Assembly: GCA_023664945.1 (NCBI GenBank)
Contig: JAMPER010000001.1
Location: 716,073-777,694, forward strand
Length of the DNA: 61,622 nucleotides
Reading direction: 5' to 3'
Source: Alistipes senegalensis
GTDB lineage: Bacteria; Pseudomonadota; Gammaproteobacteria; Burkholderiales; Burkholderiaceae_D
Shown: one piece after another, positions 49,967 through 57,891 of the stretch
How the letters are laid out: each line of letters begins with the position of its first letter
Position numbering within the stretch: position 1 is the stretch's first letter
Made by a program: the position numbers and the translations under genes
Notes under the pieces: model-generated
Databases searched by the model: none
The model's input: only the letters and a program-made list of their open reading frames with translations
What the model was told of the DNA's origin: nothing

Positions 49967-50804
49967 TTTTCTATACTCCGACACGCGTCGCATCAGGTCA
50001 TGGTACGCACAAGTGTTTCCTGATGGCGTACTTCTGTCTCACAGCAAAACGTCTAAAACCGGAGAGCACAAAGAAGATGGAATATCTGGTAACGTCAATA
50101 TGTCCGCTGGTCTTGATGCTCTTGTTGCAAAAGGTGCGGTAACAGGCGAGGCAACAGCATCATCACAAACTGGTGAAAATCTATCGCGCTCACATGAACG
50201 TAATTTTGATACAAGCTGGTCTTTAGAGCTTGATCTATTAAATCGCCTTGATGAGCTGGGAATGATAAACCGTGACATATCCTCATCTGTACTAGGCTCA
50301 CTTGTTCTTATATCGGGTCACTCCAAATTGATTGATGTGAAACTTATGCAGGAAATGTGGGACGATGGAACCAATCTAGCAATAGCAGACATAAAAATAA
50401 CACATCAAAATAAATCCCAAATAAAACAACAAAAAGACACAATGAAATCAATAGGAGGTGTGTTTAAACGGCTTCCAGCAGTACCTCAACTTTATTTAAT
50501 GGACGAAAGCGGCACCAGTTTCTGGTCATGCCTGAATGAGCAAAACATGATTGTTTCTTCATCATCTTTAGCGCTGATGTACGGAACAATAGTAGTAGAT
50601 GAGTGGCATGTGCTTGGAATTCTTGATGCGAAACCTGACGATGAGGAAAAAATGAAGTCGGTTGAAGAAGTTAAAAAAGAATACAAGCAAAGCCAAATAG
50701 CATACTTTTCTAGTGATATTCTTAACGTAGTTAGGGAATTGATGGGACGTCCCAAAGAAGCCTATGGAATAACACCGCTATTGATATTCAGAAAAGTAAA
50801 ATAG
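49929..50804 (+). CDS. cargo protein of unknown function, possibly DUF6414-like
   Basis: 291 residues with an AAGGA site. The start VFDFLYSDTRRIRSWYAQVF is followed by a GNVNMSAGLDALVAKGAVTG segment and a long alpha/beta body (IGGVFKRLPAVPQLYLMDES, YGTIVVDEWHVLGILD). The 'FLYxDxxRIxSWYAQ' opening resembles a family found in defence-associated loci, often labelled DUF6414; I am not certain. It is probably an operon with the ParB-like gene. Confidence 0.55.
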   Translation: MVQDKQPTESVFDFLYSDTRRIRSWYAQVFPDGVLLSHSKTSKTGEHKEDGISGNVNMSAGLDALVAKGAVTGEATASSQTGENLSRSHERNFDTSWSLELDLLNRLDELGMINRDISSSVLGSLVLISGHSKLIDVKLMQEMWDDGTNLAIADIKITHQNKSQIKQQKDTMKSIGGVFKRLPAVPQLYLMDESGTSFWSCLNEQNMIVSSSSLALMYGTIVVDEWHVLGILDAKPDDEEKMKSVEEVKKEYKQSQIAYFSSDILNVVRELMGRPKEAYGITPLLIFRKVK

Positions 50805-50837
50805 ACAAAGGTCGTATCTATTTTGAAAGACAATTAC

Positions 50838-51665
50838 ATGAATGTTTTTCTAAACGACGAAGACATAAAAATAGTTTCACTTAACTCTCTCTATTTTGAT
50901 GAGGCAAATCCTTGGCTTCCTTGGGATGTGGAACATAGTCAACAGTCGATATTGGAATATTTTGCAAGGACTGCAATAGAAAAATTAGTTTCATCTATAG
51001 CTAAATATGATTATTTCCCTGGCGAGCCTTTAATAGTTGTACCTCGCAATAATATGAATAATGAATGGACGGTTGTTGACGGAAACAGACGTCTTACCGC
51101 CCTAAAAATACTTGAAAACCCAGATATTTTGCCGTCTCTTTCTGGTCAATTAAAGAATCTAACTAAAAAGGCACGGCATAGGCCTCAAAATGTCCCTGTA
51201 ATTATAGATAAAGATAATACTGCAGAGCAGTATTATGAGCGCCTTCACGAACTGGAAGCCGCATTGCCTGATTGGCTGCGTATTGACCGCGAGGCACTGA
51301 TAGATCGTATCATCGCCGGAATACTCGCAGCATATTGCGAAATGCCCTCCCCGGAAGAGATAGAAGGAATAAATACCGGCCTGGACTTCCTGGGACTGCT
51401 TCTCACAGAAGGTGGCGATAATGGCTTGTACGAGACAACTATAGAACAACTTGAAAGCGAAATATACCAGGCCGTCAGCAATCTGCAAGATAATGAGATT
51501 ATCGCCCTGCTGCTTCCGATGGAAGAAGACGATATTGAAGACCTTATTACCGATCGCAAAATCAGCGAATGGCCACACTTTCTTCTGCAAGGAACATTTT
51601 GGAGAAATGAAATGCTGGGCTTGTTGTTAGACCAGGTTGAGCCTAGGGACAGGTACGAATCTTAA
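50838..51665 (+). CDS. ParB/sulfiredoxin-fold N-terminal domain protein
   Basis: 275 residues from MNVFLNDEDIKIVSLNSLYF; a TTG start is five codons earlier. VSSIAKYDYFPGEPLIVVPR then WTVVDGNRRLTALKILENPD carries the DGNRR nucleotide-binding motif (about 81-85) of ParB-like nucleases/CTPases. The remainder is helical and acidic (NEIIALLLPMEEDDIEDLIT). No CTP-clamp DNA-binding partner is seen, so it is not a partition system. With the preceding gene it forms a two- or three-gene cargo operon. Confidence 0.65.
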   Translation: MNVFLNDEDIKIVSLNSLYFDEANPWLPWDVEHSQQSILEYFARTAIEKLVSSIAKYDYFPGEPLIVVPRNNMNNEWTVVDGNRRLTALKILENPDILPSLSGQLKNLTKKARHRPQNVPVIIDKDNTAEQYYERLHELEAALPDWLRIDREALIDRIIAGILAAYCEMPSPEEIEGINTGLDFLGLLLTEGGDNGLYETTIEQLESEIYQAVSNLQDNEIIALLLPMEEDDIEDLITDRKISEWPHFLLQGTFWRNEMLGLLLDQVEPRDRYES

Positions 51666-51795
51666 AATAAACATATCTGTTGTGAAAGTGATGTGACAAG
51701 AAATGATTTTGGAATGGCGGCCATGAAACAGATAAACGGTACAATCCAGATTTTTACTTTCTTCTTACCTGCTCAAACTTTCTATATAGTAGATC

Positions 51796-52632
51796 TTATC
51801 TGTTATTCTTTCTGTTCTTTTTTTGAGAATCAAGTTTCTTCATCTCTTTTGATGCAACTTTTATCCGTTTCTTAACAGAGTTAATGTCTTCCTCAAGTGA
51901 AAGATCTTCTGGAGCTGTTCCCCCTGATCGAAGCATAACACTTCTTACCTCTGAACCAACAGTTCTTGCTGTTTCATTTAAATTTCTTAATCCCCTTACG
52001 TTATTGTTTTTTATCCTCTCTGATGTTTGCGTAACACGAAAAAGGTTAGCTGCAAGCTCCGCCTTCCCCATAAAATCATATAATGTTCTGTTACCTTCTA
52101 TTTTCATCCCTTTGTAGCGGATTAAATCAGAAAGTGACATATTATATAACCCTCTGTACCCAGCATCTTTAAAAATGCCAAACTCATTTGATTTCAATCC
52201 AGCTGATTTAGCAAGACTACTTAAAAATCTTTCGCCACCTTTTAATTCCTCTCTTGCTTCGATTCTCTCCATACTATCTTGATGGATAGCCTGCTCCACT
52301 AGTGCATCTGCAATCCCTGCTAATACCGTCTTCGCTTGTATTACTTCTTGTTTTCTTGAATCAGCATTCATTGTTACAAGGAAACAAGCGAACCGCGTCA
52401 ACTTATAAGTAATTACTTCCTTACCATTATATATATATTCCATTTGCATGAAATTTTCCATGACTGGAACATTTAATGATGCACAAGCAGAAATAGAACG
52501 ATTGATAACTTTATGAAATGAATCCCATGAGTTATACCCTAACTTGCGCATAAATTCATGTGCAATCCAGTAGCGAATCCCATTCTGATGAGATGATTCT
52601 TCAAAATTCTGAATACTAAAATCTTCTGACAT
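51796..52632 (-). CDS. dinD: DinD-like DNA-damage-inducible protein (BRO-related)
   Basis: 278 residues: NGIRYWIAHEFMRKLGYNSW DSF, ACASLNVPVMENFMQMEYIY, KLTRFACFLVTMNADSRKQE, and LKGGERFLSSLAKSAGLKSN. These are typical of the DinD/BRO-N-related family, whose E. coli member inhibits RecA filament activities. It is convergent with the ParB-like gene and divergent from the rightward early operon. No clear LexA box is seen upstream, so SOS control is not shown. Confidence 0.78.
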   Translation of the reverse strand: MSEDFSIQNFEESSHQNGIRYWIAHEFMRKLGYNSWDSFHKVINRSISACASLNVPVMENFMQMEYIYNGKEVITYKLTRFACFLVTMNADSRKQEVIQAKTVLAGIADALVEQAIHQDSMERIEAREELKGGERFLSSLAKSAGLKSNEFGIFKDAGYRGLYNMSLSDLIRYKGMKIEGNRTLYDFMGKAELAANLFRVTQTSERIKNNNVRGLRNLNETARTVGSEVRSVMLRSGGTAPEDLSLEEDINSVKKRIKVASKEMKKLDSQKKNRKNNR

Positions 52633-52794
52633 AGCACCCCCAAGATGTTGCTAAATTTTACACTAACCGGACTTGCTACGCATTCCCCCATCCTCTCTCA
52701 ACTCACCACTCTTATATAAGACAACCAGGAACGCTTCCCTGAAGGTGGTCAAGGCTCCTTACCAGCTTGCCCCAGGTCAAATTTATCATAAATA

Positions 52795-52837
52795 TTAGCT
52801 ATTACCTATTTACATATTATTAGTTATTGGCTAATAT
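52795..52837 (+). promoter_or_regulatory. second early promoter (PL-like) with two operators
   Basis: Operators TTAGCTATTACCTAT (52795-52809) and TTAGTTATTGGCTAA (52820-52834) have centres 25 bp apart and match the set at 48.75 kb. They overlap a rightward promoter: -35 TTTACA (52809-52814), 17-bp spacer, -10 TAATAT (52832-52837). It drives the recombination operon starting at 52864. Confidence 0.78.
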
Positions 52838-52863
52838 ACCTCCATCAACACGATGGAGACCAC

Positions 52864-53328
52864 ATGAGAACCTACAGCTACCCCTACGGCCCCGGAGACA
52901 TGCAAACGTGGGGGCCGTGCCTGGGCCACCCGAACGACCCGCGCACGCCAGAGGGGGATTACGAGGAAGTCTTTGAAGTTGAAAAGCAGAAAGCCCTCGC
53001 CTTCATCAATGAACACGTTTGCGGGGAATGGGGAACTGCTGGTACTTCTCACGGCGTAACAGCCAAAGTTATGCCCTTCTTCCGCCTGGCTCTTTCAGGT
53101 TTGCCGGAGGAAAAGAAACTTACCGTAACCCGGTATGCAGAAACTCTGACCGGTCAGGATGACTTCTGGACAGGCAGGCTCATGAAATCCGCCTGCTGGG
53201 GGATGGATTCACAGGCAGCCTGGAAGTTCAAACCTGCTGATGTAAGAAAAGCAGAAGAAATCCTGCTTGATGTATTGGACGAAGCCTGCGAAAGGCTCGC
53301 CGAAGACCAGGCCGCCGGGAGGTGCTAA
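52864..53328 (+). CDS. first gene of the rightward early operon, hypothetical
   Basis: 154 residues with GGAG before the ATG: RTYSYPYGPGDMQTWGPCLG then EVFEVEKQKALAFINEHVCG. No domain recognised. The next gene starts within its stop (TAATG). The first early gene of such operons often encodes host-takeover or antitermination proteins; no antitermination motif is seen. Confidence 0.6.
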   Translation: MRTYSYPYGPGDMQTWGPCLGHPNDPRTPEGDYEEVFEVEKQKALAFINEHVCGEWGTAGTSHGVTAKVMPFFRLALSGLPEEKKLTVTRYAETLTGQDDFWTGRLMKSACWGMDSQAAWKFKPADVRKAEEILLDVLDEACERLAEDQAAGRC

Positions 53329-53480
53329 TGAGCCTATTTAGCATCCGTCACGTTTCACCGCGAGGAGAGCGGAGAGAACTGTACGTACTGGCGCATAGCT
53401 CTGGGAGTGCATTGGACTATGCGCATGACCGGTACGGCATCGGCTCAATCATCGTCAAGTTGGCACGGAGGCAGGCATGA
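53328..53480 (+). CDS. 50-residue early protein
   Basis: Starts at ATG overlapping the previous stop and ends at TGA overlapping the next ATG: MSLFSIRHVSPRGERRELYV then LAHSSGSALDYAHDRYGIGS. Both overlaps (TAATG and ATGA) support translation although the gene is very short. Function unknown; short proteins are frequent in lambda-type recombination operons. Confidence 0.6.
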   Translation: MSLFSIRHVSPRGERRELYVLAHSSGSALDYAHDRYGIGSIIVKLARRQA

Positions 53481-53662
53481 AAAACCTCCTCAAAGGCGCA
53501 GTAGAAAATTTTATCTACATCATCGTCGGTGCAATCATCTGGGCAGCCGGGTATGCCACCGGCTACGACAACGGCGTAGATGCCGTCATCAACCGCTTTG
53601 CTGGCGTGGAAATCGTGGCACAGACAGAAATCCCCCTGCCCGTTCAGGAGGCGCGGAAATGA
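53477..53662 (+). CDS. small membrane protein of the recombination operon
   Basis: 61 residues with one membrane span: NFIYIIVGAIIWAAGYATGY. ATGA overlaps join it to both neighbours. Function unknown; it could be an early inner-membrane effector like lambda Kil or Sie proteins. Confidence 0.6.
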   Translation: MKNLLKGAVENFIYIIVGAIIWAAGYATGYDNGVDAVINRFAGVEIVAQTEIPLPVQEARK

Positions 53663-54561
53663 CCCATTCCGACTTCCTTGCCGCCCGTCAGACCGGCATC
53701 GGCGGCTCTGACATCGGCGCCATTTTGGGTGTCAGCCCCTTCAAAACCGCAATGGACGTGTATCTGGCCAAAGTAGAACCGAATCCTGAAGATGAGCAGA
53801 CAGAACTCACCTACTGGGGCCATGCGCTCGAGCCCGCCATCATAGAGCGCTTTGCCAGAGACCACGGCATTGTCGTTGACCGACCAGAAAAGATTGCCCG
53901 ACATCCGCAACACGGCTGGATGGTAGCCAATCTGGACGGGATCATTTTGGACAGCAAGCCCGGCGTGCTGGAAATCAAGAACGTCAACCAGTTTGCGGCA
54001 AAGCACTGGGGCGAAGCAGGCAGCGACAATGTGCCGCTGGCCTATGTTGCGCAATGCGCCTGGTACATGGCGGTCATGGATTTTGATTATGCGGTGGTAG
54101 CCGCCCTCTTTGGCGGGCATGACTATCGGGAGTTCAGGATTGAACGGGACGAGGATCTGGAGAAGCTCCTGATATCACGCGGCCATGATTTCTGGCACAC
54201 GTTTGTTCTCCCCAAAACACCCCCTGCACCGGTAACGGAAAGGGACACGCTTCGCCTGTTGGGCAAGTCGCAGGATGAGGGAACGGCTGTTGCGGATGAG
54301 GATACTTTTTCGCTGTACAGGGAGCTTGCCAATGCCAAAGCGGATGCGGCGGTCCTGGGGGAAAGAATCAAGTCTCTTGAGGCAAAACTCAAGATTGTCA
54401 CTGGCACAGCATCCGCCCTGGCCTACCACGACAAGACGCTTGCGACATGGAAGGTACAGAAATGCCGCCGGCTGGATCAGCAGGCATTGAAGGCAGCCTG
54501 TCCGGATATTTACGAACGGTTTTTGAAAACGTCCGAAACCCGTGTGTTTCGGTTGAAATGA
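53659..54561 (+). CDS. YqaJ-type recombination exonuclease
   Basis: 300 residues: RQTGIGGSDIGAILGVSPFK (the start motif of YqaJ/lambda Exo nucleases), YWGHALEPAIIERFARDHGI, MVANLDGIILDSKPGVLEIK and NVPLAYVAQCAWYMAVMDFD. The catalytic D...ExK is in ANLDGI and LEIKN, and the Q...Y motif is in AQCAWYM. It resects DNA 5'-3' to load RecT from the next gene. A C-terminal coiled coil ends the protein. Confidence 0.9.
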   Translation: MTHSDFLAARQTGIGGSDIGAILGVSPFKTAMDVYLAKVEPNPEDEQTELTYWGHALEPAIIERFARDHGIVVDRPEKIARHPQHGWMVANLDGIILDSKPGVLEIKNVNQFAAKHWGEAGSDNVPLAYVAQCAWYMAVMDFDYAVVAALFGGHDYREFRIERDEDLEKLLISRGHDFWHTFVLPKTPPAPVTERDTLRLLGKSQDEGTAVADEDTFSLYRELANAKADAAVLGERIKSLEAKLKIVTGTASALAYHDKTLATWKVQKCRRLDQQALKAACPDIYERFLKTSETRVFRLK

Positions 54562-54572
54562 AAGGATAGATG

Positions 54573-55622
54573 ATGAGTGTTCAGGCATTGAAACAGGTTG
54601 CAGGCAATGAGAAGGCGCTTGCCGAGATGAAACCGAAGGAGAAGGTGGCGTATTTTCTGAATGCCAGAAAGGCGGAGATTGCCAAGATGTTGCCGCAAAA
54701 GATGAATGCAGAGCGGCTTTTGAAGGTGGCGCAGATCGCCGCAACAACAACCCCTGCCCTGGCGGAATGCGATGTGGCCAGTCTGGTCGGGGCGATTGGC
54801 CAATGTGCCCAGATGGGGCTGGAACCCAATACGGTACTGGGCCATGCCTATCTGGTGCCATTTAACACGAAACGCAAGGATAAGAACGGCAGGGAACGCT
54901 GGGTAAAAAGTGTCCAGGTGATTATCGGGTACAAGGGACTGATCGACCTGGCAAGGCGCTCAGGCCAGATTGTCAGTATTGCCGCGCATGAAGTCCGGGA
55001 AAAGGATCAGTTTGAGCTGGTGTACGGGTTGGATGAGAAGCTGAACCATACCCCGGCAATGGACAATCGCGGGGAAATTATCGGGTTTTATGCGGTGGCC
55101 AAGCTGAAGGACGGCGGCTATTGCTTTGAGTTCATGAGCCTTGCAGATGTACAAGCCATCATGCTTTCTACGCAAAGCGAGGGGAAATACGGCCCCTGGA
55201 AGGATAACTTTGTGGAGATGGGCAGAAAGACGGTTATCCGCCGTCTGGCCAAGTACCTGCCGCTTTCTGTTGAGTTTCAGACGGCTTCCGCGCTGGATGG
55301 GATGGCAGAAGCCGGGAAAGACCAGCATCTTGATGCGGTGATTGACGGGGAGTTTGTGGTTATGCCGGATGATGCGCCGGTTGTCCAAGATGAATCTGCC
55401 GAACCGGCGCAAGCCTCCCCTGCCCCTGCTCCTGTACCCGAACAGATAGATACCGTCTCCCCGCAATTCACCTTTGCAGAGGTCAACGACCGCCTCATCA
55501 AGGCAAAGACACCTGATGAGCTGGACGAGGCAGCGGACATGATTGCGCTGGTGCCGAACCCGGCACATCAGGAGGAGCTGAGGAAGGTGTATGCGGGATT
55601 GAAAAAAGGAGATGAGGCATGA
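54573..55622 (+). CDS. recT: RecT single-strand annealing protein
   Basis: 349 residues (an ATG one codon earlier is possible) with an AAAGGA site. FLNARKAEIAKMLPQKMNAE, LAECDVASLVGAIGQCAQMG then LEPNTVLGHAYLVPF, IGYKGLIDLARRSGQIVSIA and WEDNFVEMGRKTVIRRLAK-like segments are classic RecT. The C-terminal Pro/Ala linker and a small helical domain are an extension. It forms a recombinase pair with the upstream exonuclease for lambda Red-like annealing. Confidence 0.93.
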   Translation: MSVQALKQVAGNEKALAEMKPKEKVAYFLNARKAEIAKMLPQKMNAERLLKVAQIAATTTPALAECDVASLVGAIGQCAQMGLEPNTVLGHAYLVPFNTKRKDKNGRERWVKSVQVIIGYKGLIDLARRSGQIVSIAAHEVREKDQFELVYGLDEKLNHTPAMDNRGEIIGFYAVAKLKDGGYCFEFMSLADVQAIMLSTQSEGKYGPWKDNFVEMGRKTVIRRLAKYLPLSVEFQTASALDGMAEAGKDQHLDAVIDGEFVVMPDDAPVVQDESAEPAQASPAPAPVPEQIDTVSPQFTFAEVNDRLIKAKTPDELDEAADMIALVPNPAHQEELRKVYAGLKKGDEA

Positions 55623-55858
55623 AGGTCACGATAACCATTTCCGACACCCCTACCGGTGTGCAAGTCACGCGGGAATTTCAGCGGGAACCGGATGATGAGG
55701 AAGTGCCGATGGCTTATGTGGTCGGCAGGCTGCTATGCGTACCTGAGAAGCCGAAGAGAAGCATCTGGGTGGATAAATTCTTCCCGGCCATCATGACCGG
55801 GTGGGGTGTATTCGCCATCATCTGGCTTGCGATGTCTATCTGGAAAGCGATTTTTTAG
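55619..55858 (+). CDS. small C-terminally anchored membrane protein
   Basis: 79 residues; the ATG overlaps the RecT stop. A soluble N-terminal part (MKVTITISDTPTGVQVTREF) and a C-terminal span FFPAIMTGWGVFAIIWLAMS. No family recognised. It is the last gene of the recombination group before the repeat region. Confidence 0.6.
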   Translation: MKVTITISDTPTGVQVTREFQREPDDEEVPMAYVVGRLLCVPEKPKRSIWVDKFFPAIMTGWGVFAIIWLAMSIWKAIF

Positions 55859-55860
55859 CC

Positions 55861-56117
55861 AGTCACCCGGCAGCTGTAGATGCCGGGCCAGTTACCCGGT
55901 CTGGACAAAACCGGGACCAATCCGTGAGGGGCTGCATTTTTTATCAACCCGGTTAATAGATGCGTCAAACGGCCCCTCACGGATTGGGAACAAATCATTT
56001 TGGTGACGCCAACAAAATGATCACCTTCGTGAAGCCGCGAAAATGATATCGGAACCCATTTTCGTGACGTCACGAAAAAGGTATCGGAACCCATTTTGCT
56101 GGCGTCAGCAAAAAGGT
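55861..56117. repeat. cluster of inverted repeats and tandem hairpins
   Basis: A perfect 16-bp inverted repeat (CCAATCCGTGAGGGGC at 55917-55932; complement at 55972-55987) is followed by hairpins at 55997-56018, 56026-56041, 56059-56078 (perfect palindrome TTTTCGTGACGTCACGAAAA) and 56094-56113 (TTTTGCTGGCGTCAGCAAAA). The last two repeat with a 35-bp period including TATCGGAACCCATTTT. Non-coding; it lies just upstream of an antirepressor gene. Confidence 0.75.
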
Positions 56118-56149
56118 TAAAGGCCAAACTGACAAAAAAGGAAAAAGAA

Positions 56150-56944
56150 ATGGGCGATTTGAAAATATTTGAAAAAGAAGATTTTGGCTCTATCCGTGTC
56201 GTTGAACAGAACGGCGAACCGTGGTTTGTTGCAAAAGATATAGCGCGGGCACTTGGCTATTCCAGTACAAACATGACAACTATTTTTCAGGCTGTTCCGG
56301 ATGAATGGAAGGGTAGCAAAGAGATTGCTACCCCTGGTGGAACACAGGAAATGCTTATTGTCTCTGAACCAGGGCTGTATTTCTTTCTTGGACGTTCAGA
56401 CAAACCTAAAGCGCTTCCCTATCAAAAGTGGATTGCCAGTGATGTTGTACCTTCTATCCGCAAGACAGGCCAATACGGCGGCTATGCTTTGCCGCGTGTG
56501 CCCAAGTCATTCCCGGATGCCCTTCGCATGATTGCGGATATCGAAGAAGAGAAAGCGCTCGCCATTGAACAGCGGGATTACTACCGCCGCACAAAAGCAG
56601 AAATAGGAAATAAACGCGAAGCAACCGCAATGGCCACCGCTTCTGCTGCCGTCCGTAAAGTAAATGCCCTTGAAGAGGAGCTTGGCCGCGGCAAAAAATT
56701 CAAGGTCGTTAAAGCCATCCCGTGGCTTCTGGAAATCTTTGAACCCTCCCGCGGCATGTACTCCGTTGTTGGCAAGTACCTGAAACGCTTGTCTGAAGAA
56801 CAGGGGTATGAAGTTGGCAAAATCGTCACATCCGAATACCCGGATGGTATCAACATGTACCATGTGGATGCCATCAAGCTGTTCCGCATTGAGCTGGGTA
56901 ACCCCAATACCCTTCGCCGCTATCGTAGAAAAATGGCGGCTTAA
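56150..56944 (+). CDS. BRO-family antirepressor
   Basis: 264 residues from MGDLKIFEKEDFGSIRVVEQ; an in-frame ATG at 56096 is inside the repeats and unlikely. The BRO-N domain (about 1-110) has EPWFVAKDIARALGYSSTNM, LIVSEPGLYFFLGRSDKPKA and WIASDVVPSIRKTGQYGGYA. The helical linker and C-terminal domain (YEVGKIVTSEYPDGINMYHV) match prophage antirepressors. Instead of a C4-like RNA it is preceded by the tandem hairpin cluster. Confidence 0.78.
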   Translation: MGDLKIFEKEDFGSIRVVEQNGEPWFVAKDIARALGYSSTNMTTIFQAVPDEWKGSKEIATPGGTQEMLIVSEPGLYFFLGRSDKPKALPYQKWIASDVVPSIRKTGQYGGYALPRVPKSFPDALRMIADIEEEKALAIEQRDYYRRTKAEIGNKREATAMATASAAVRKVNALEEELGRGKKFKVVKAIPWLLEIFEPSRGMYSVVGKYLKRLSEEQGYEVGKIVTSEYPDGINMYHVDAIKLFRIELGNPNTLRRYRRKMAA

Positions 56945-56986
56945 ATGGCTATTTGCAAAAAAATTAACCCGGGAACGCCAACAACC

Positions 56987-57271
56987 TCACAGATGAACCG
57001 GCGTCATGGCATAGCCAAGAGACCGCATGATTCTCATGATGGTTTCAAAAGAAGGGTTGCCGTTTTCTCCCAGCGATTTGTAAATTCCCTGTGGGGTGAT
57101 GCCACTTTCCTTTGCAACAGAATACACACCCCTTGCCTTGGCAATCTCACGCAATGCCAGGCGAATGCCGCTACCATCGCCCGGATCTTCTGCAAAACTG
57201 GCTTCCAGAAAAAGCCGGAAATCTTCCTCTGTTTTCAGATGGTCTTGCACATCAAACTCAGTGGTATCCAT
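56987..57271 (-). CDS. HigA-like antitoxin (COG3636 type)
   Basis: 94 residues: TEFDVQDHLKTEEDFRLFLE, SGIRLALREIAKARGVYSVA, KESGITPQGIYKSLGENGNP and IMRIMRSLGYAMTPVHL, a helix-turn-helix antitoxin. It lies 3 bp after its toxin. Truncated relatives exist at 4343-4531 and 45223-45255, showing that this module has been copied and lost within the prophage. Confidence 0.87.
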   Translation of the reverse strand: MDTTEFDVQDHLKTEEDFRLFLEASFAEDPGDGSGIRLALREIAKARGVYSVAKESGITPQGIYKSLGENGNPSFETIMRIMRSLGYAMTPVHL

Positions 57272-57274
57272 CTT

Positions 57275-57565
57275 TCATTCCTCCGATTCAAAAAACTGTT
57301 TGGCAAAAGCAATATCACGTTGCTGAGAATCTTTGTTCCCACCGCCAATAACGATAATCAGTTCCTCATCGCGAAAACCGTAGTACACACGAATGCCGGA
57401 CGGGACATGAAAGCGCAACTCAAAAACGCCACCTCCTACGCTTTTGCTGTCCCCGAAATAACCATTTTCTTTTATCTGGGCAAACCGGAAAACGATTCGC
57501 TTCTGGATAGCGTTGTCCTGCTTGCTCAACCATTTGTCAAAAATTTTTGTTGTTTTTACTTTCAT
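57275..57565 (-). CDS. RelE/HigB-like toxin (COG3657 type)
   Basis: 96 residues: TTKIFDKWLSKQDNAIQKRI, GDSKSVGGGVFELRFHVPSG, IRVYYGFRDEELIIVIGGGN and KDSQQRDIAFAKQFFESEE. A complete RelE-like addiction killer. Promoted from 57575-57603 on the minus strand, opposite to the antirepressor genes on both sides. Confidence 0.88.
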   Translation of the reverse strand: MKVKTTKIFDKWLSKQDNAIQKRIVFRFAQIKENGYFGDSKSVGGGVFELRFHVPSGIRVYYGFRDEELIIVIGGGNKDSQQRDIAFAKQFFESEE

Positions 57566-57574
57566 GATGTCTTA

Positions 57575-57617
57575 ATTATAAACTATGGTTTATTAAAAGT
57601 CAACTATAGTTTATATA
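57575..57617 (-). promoter_or_regulatory. HigBA-like operon promoter and operators
   Basis: -35 TTGACT (57603-57598), a 17-bp spacer and a consensus -10 TATAAT (57580-57575). Two copies of ATAAACTATRGTT in opposite orientation (57576-57590 and about 57603-57617) flank the -35 and touch the -10, likely antitoxin sites. Confidence 0.8.
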
Positions 57618-57628
57618 TTGACAATCTC

Positions 57629-57741
57629 TTGACATCATTCCCCGCAGCAAGGCATACTGAAACCGCGCTGGAAAAAGACAGCGCCGGGTTTGGCGACCTG
57701 ATTTGCTTAAGGCGGACAACCGCCTGCTGCGCGGTTTTTTT
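57629..57741 (+). promoter_or_regulatory. promoter and attenuator of RNA cassette 4
   Basis: -35 TTGACA (57629-57634), an 18-bp spacer, -10 CATACT (57653-57658). Then GCTTAAGG (57705-57712), a GGCGG-ACAA-CCGCC hairpin (57711-57724) and an overlapping intrinsic terminator AACCGC...GCGGTT with a T7 run (57718-57741). Confidence 0.7.
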
Positions 57742-57750
57742 ATGTCCGTT

Positions 57751-57850
57751 TCATGTCTCCTATGGTGGGTCATGCAGGGCAGCCGCAAGGCTGGCCGGTT
57801 TCCTTAAGCGCCGGTTCGCCAACCCTGCATGGTTCCGCCACCCTATTTGG
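57751..57850 (+). ncRNA. structured antisense-type leader RNA, cassette 4 (not C4 fold)
   Basis: A long stem (GTGGG...CATGCAGGG pairing with CCCTGCATG...CCACC), a CAGCC-GCAA-GGCTG hairpin and a CCGG/CCGG hairpin whose 12-base loop holds TCCTTAAGCG. That loop is perfectly complementary to CGCTTAAGGA at the ribosome-binding site of the next gene (57875-57884). ATGTCTCCT at 57753-57761 is complementary to the overlapping AGGAGACAT (57881-57889). The same DNA is often translated as a spurious Ash-family reading frame. Confidence 0.7.
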
Positions 57851-57891
57851 CGATGGGGTGCGGGTTCAAAAAACCGCTTAAGGAGACATAC

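Noticed and set aside
50838-51665. ParB-like gene as half of a plasmid-type partition system
   Set aside because: No ParA ATPase or centromere repeats nearby; only the N-terminal DGNRR fold is seen.
54175-54861. Minus-strand 228-codon frame opposite the exonuclease and RecT genes
   Set aside because: Shadow of two certain genes.
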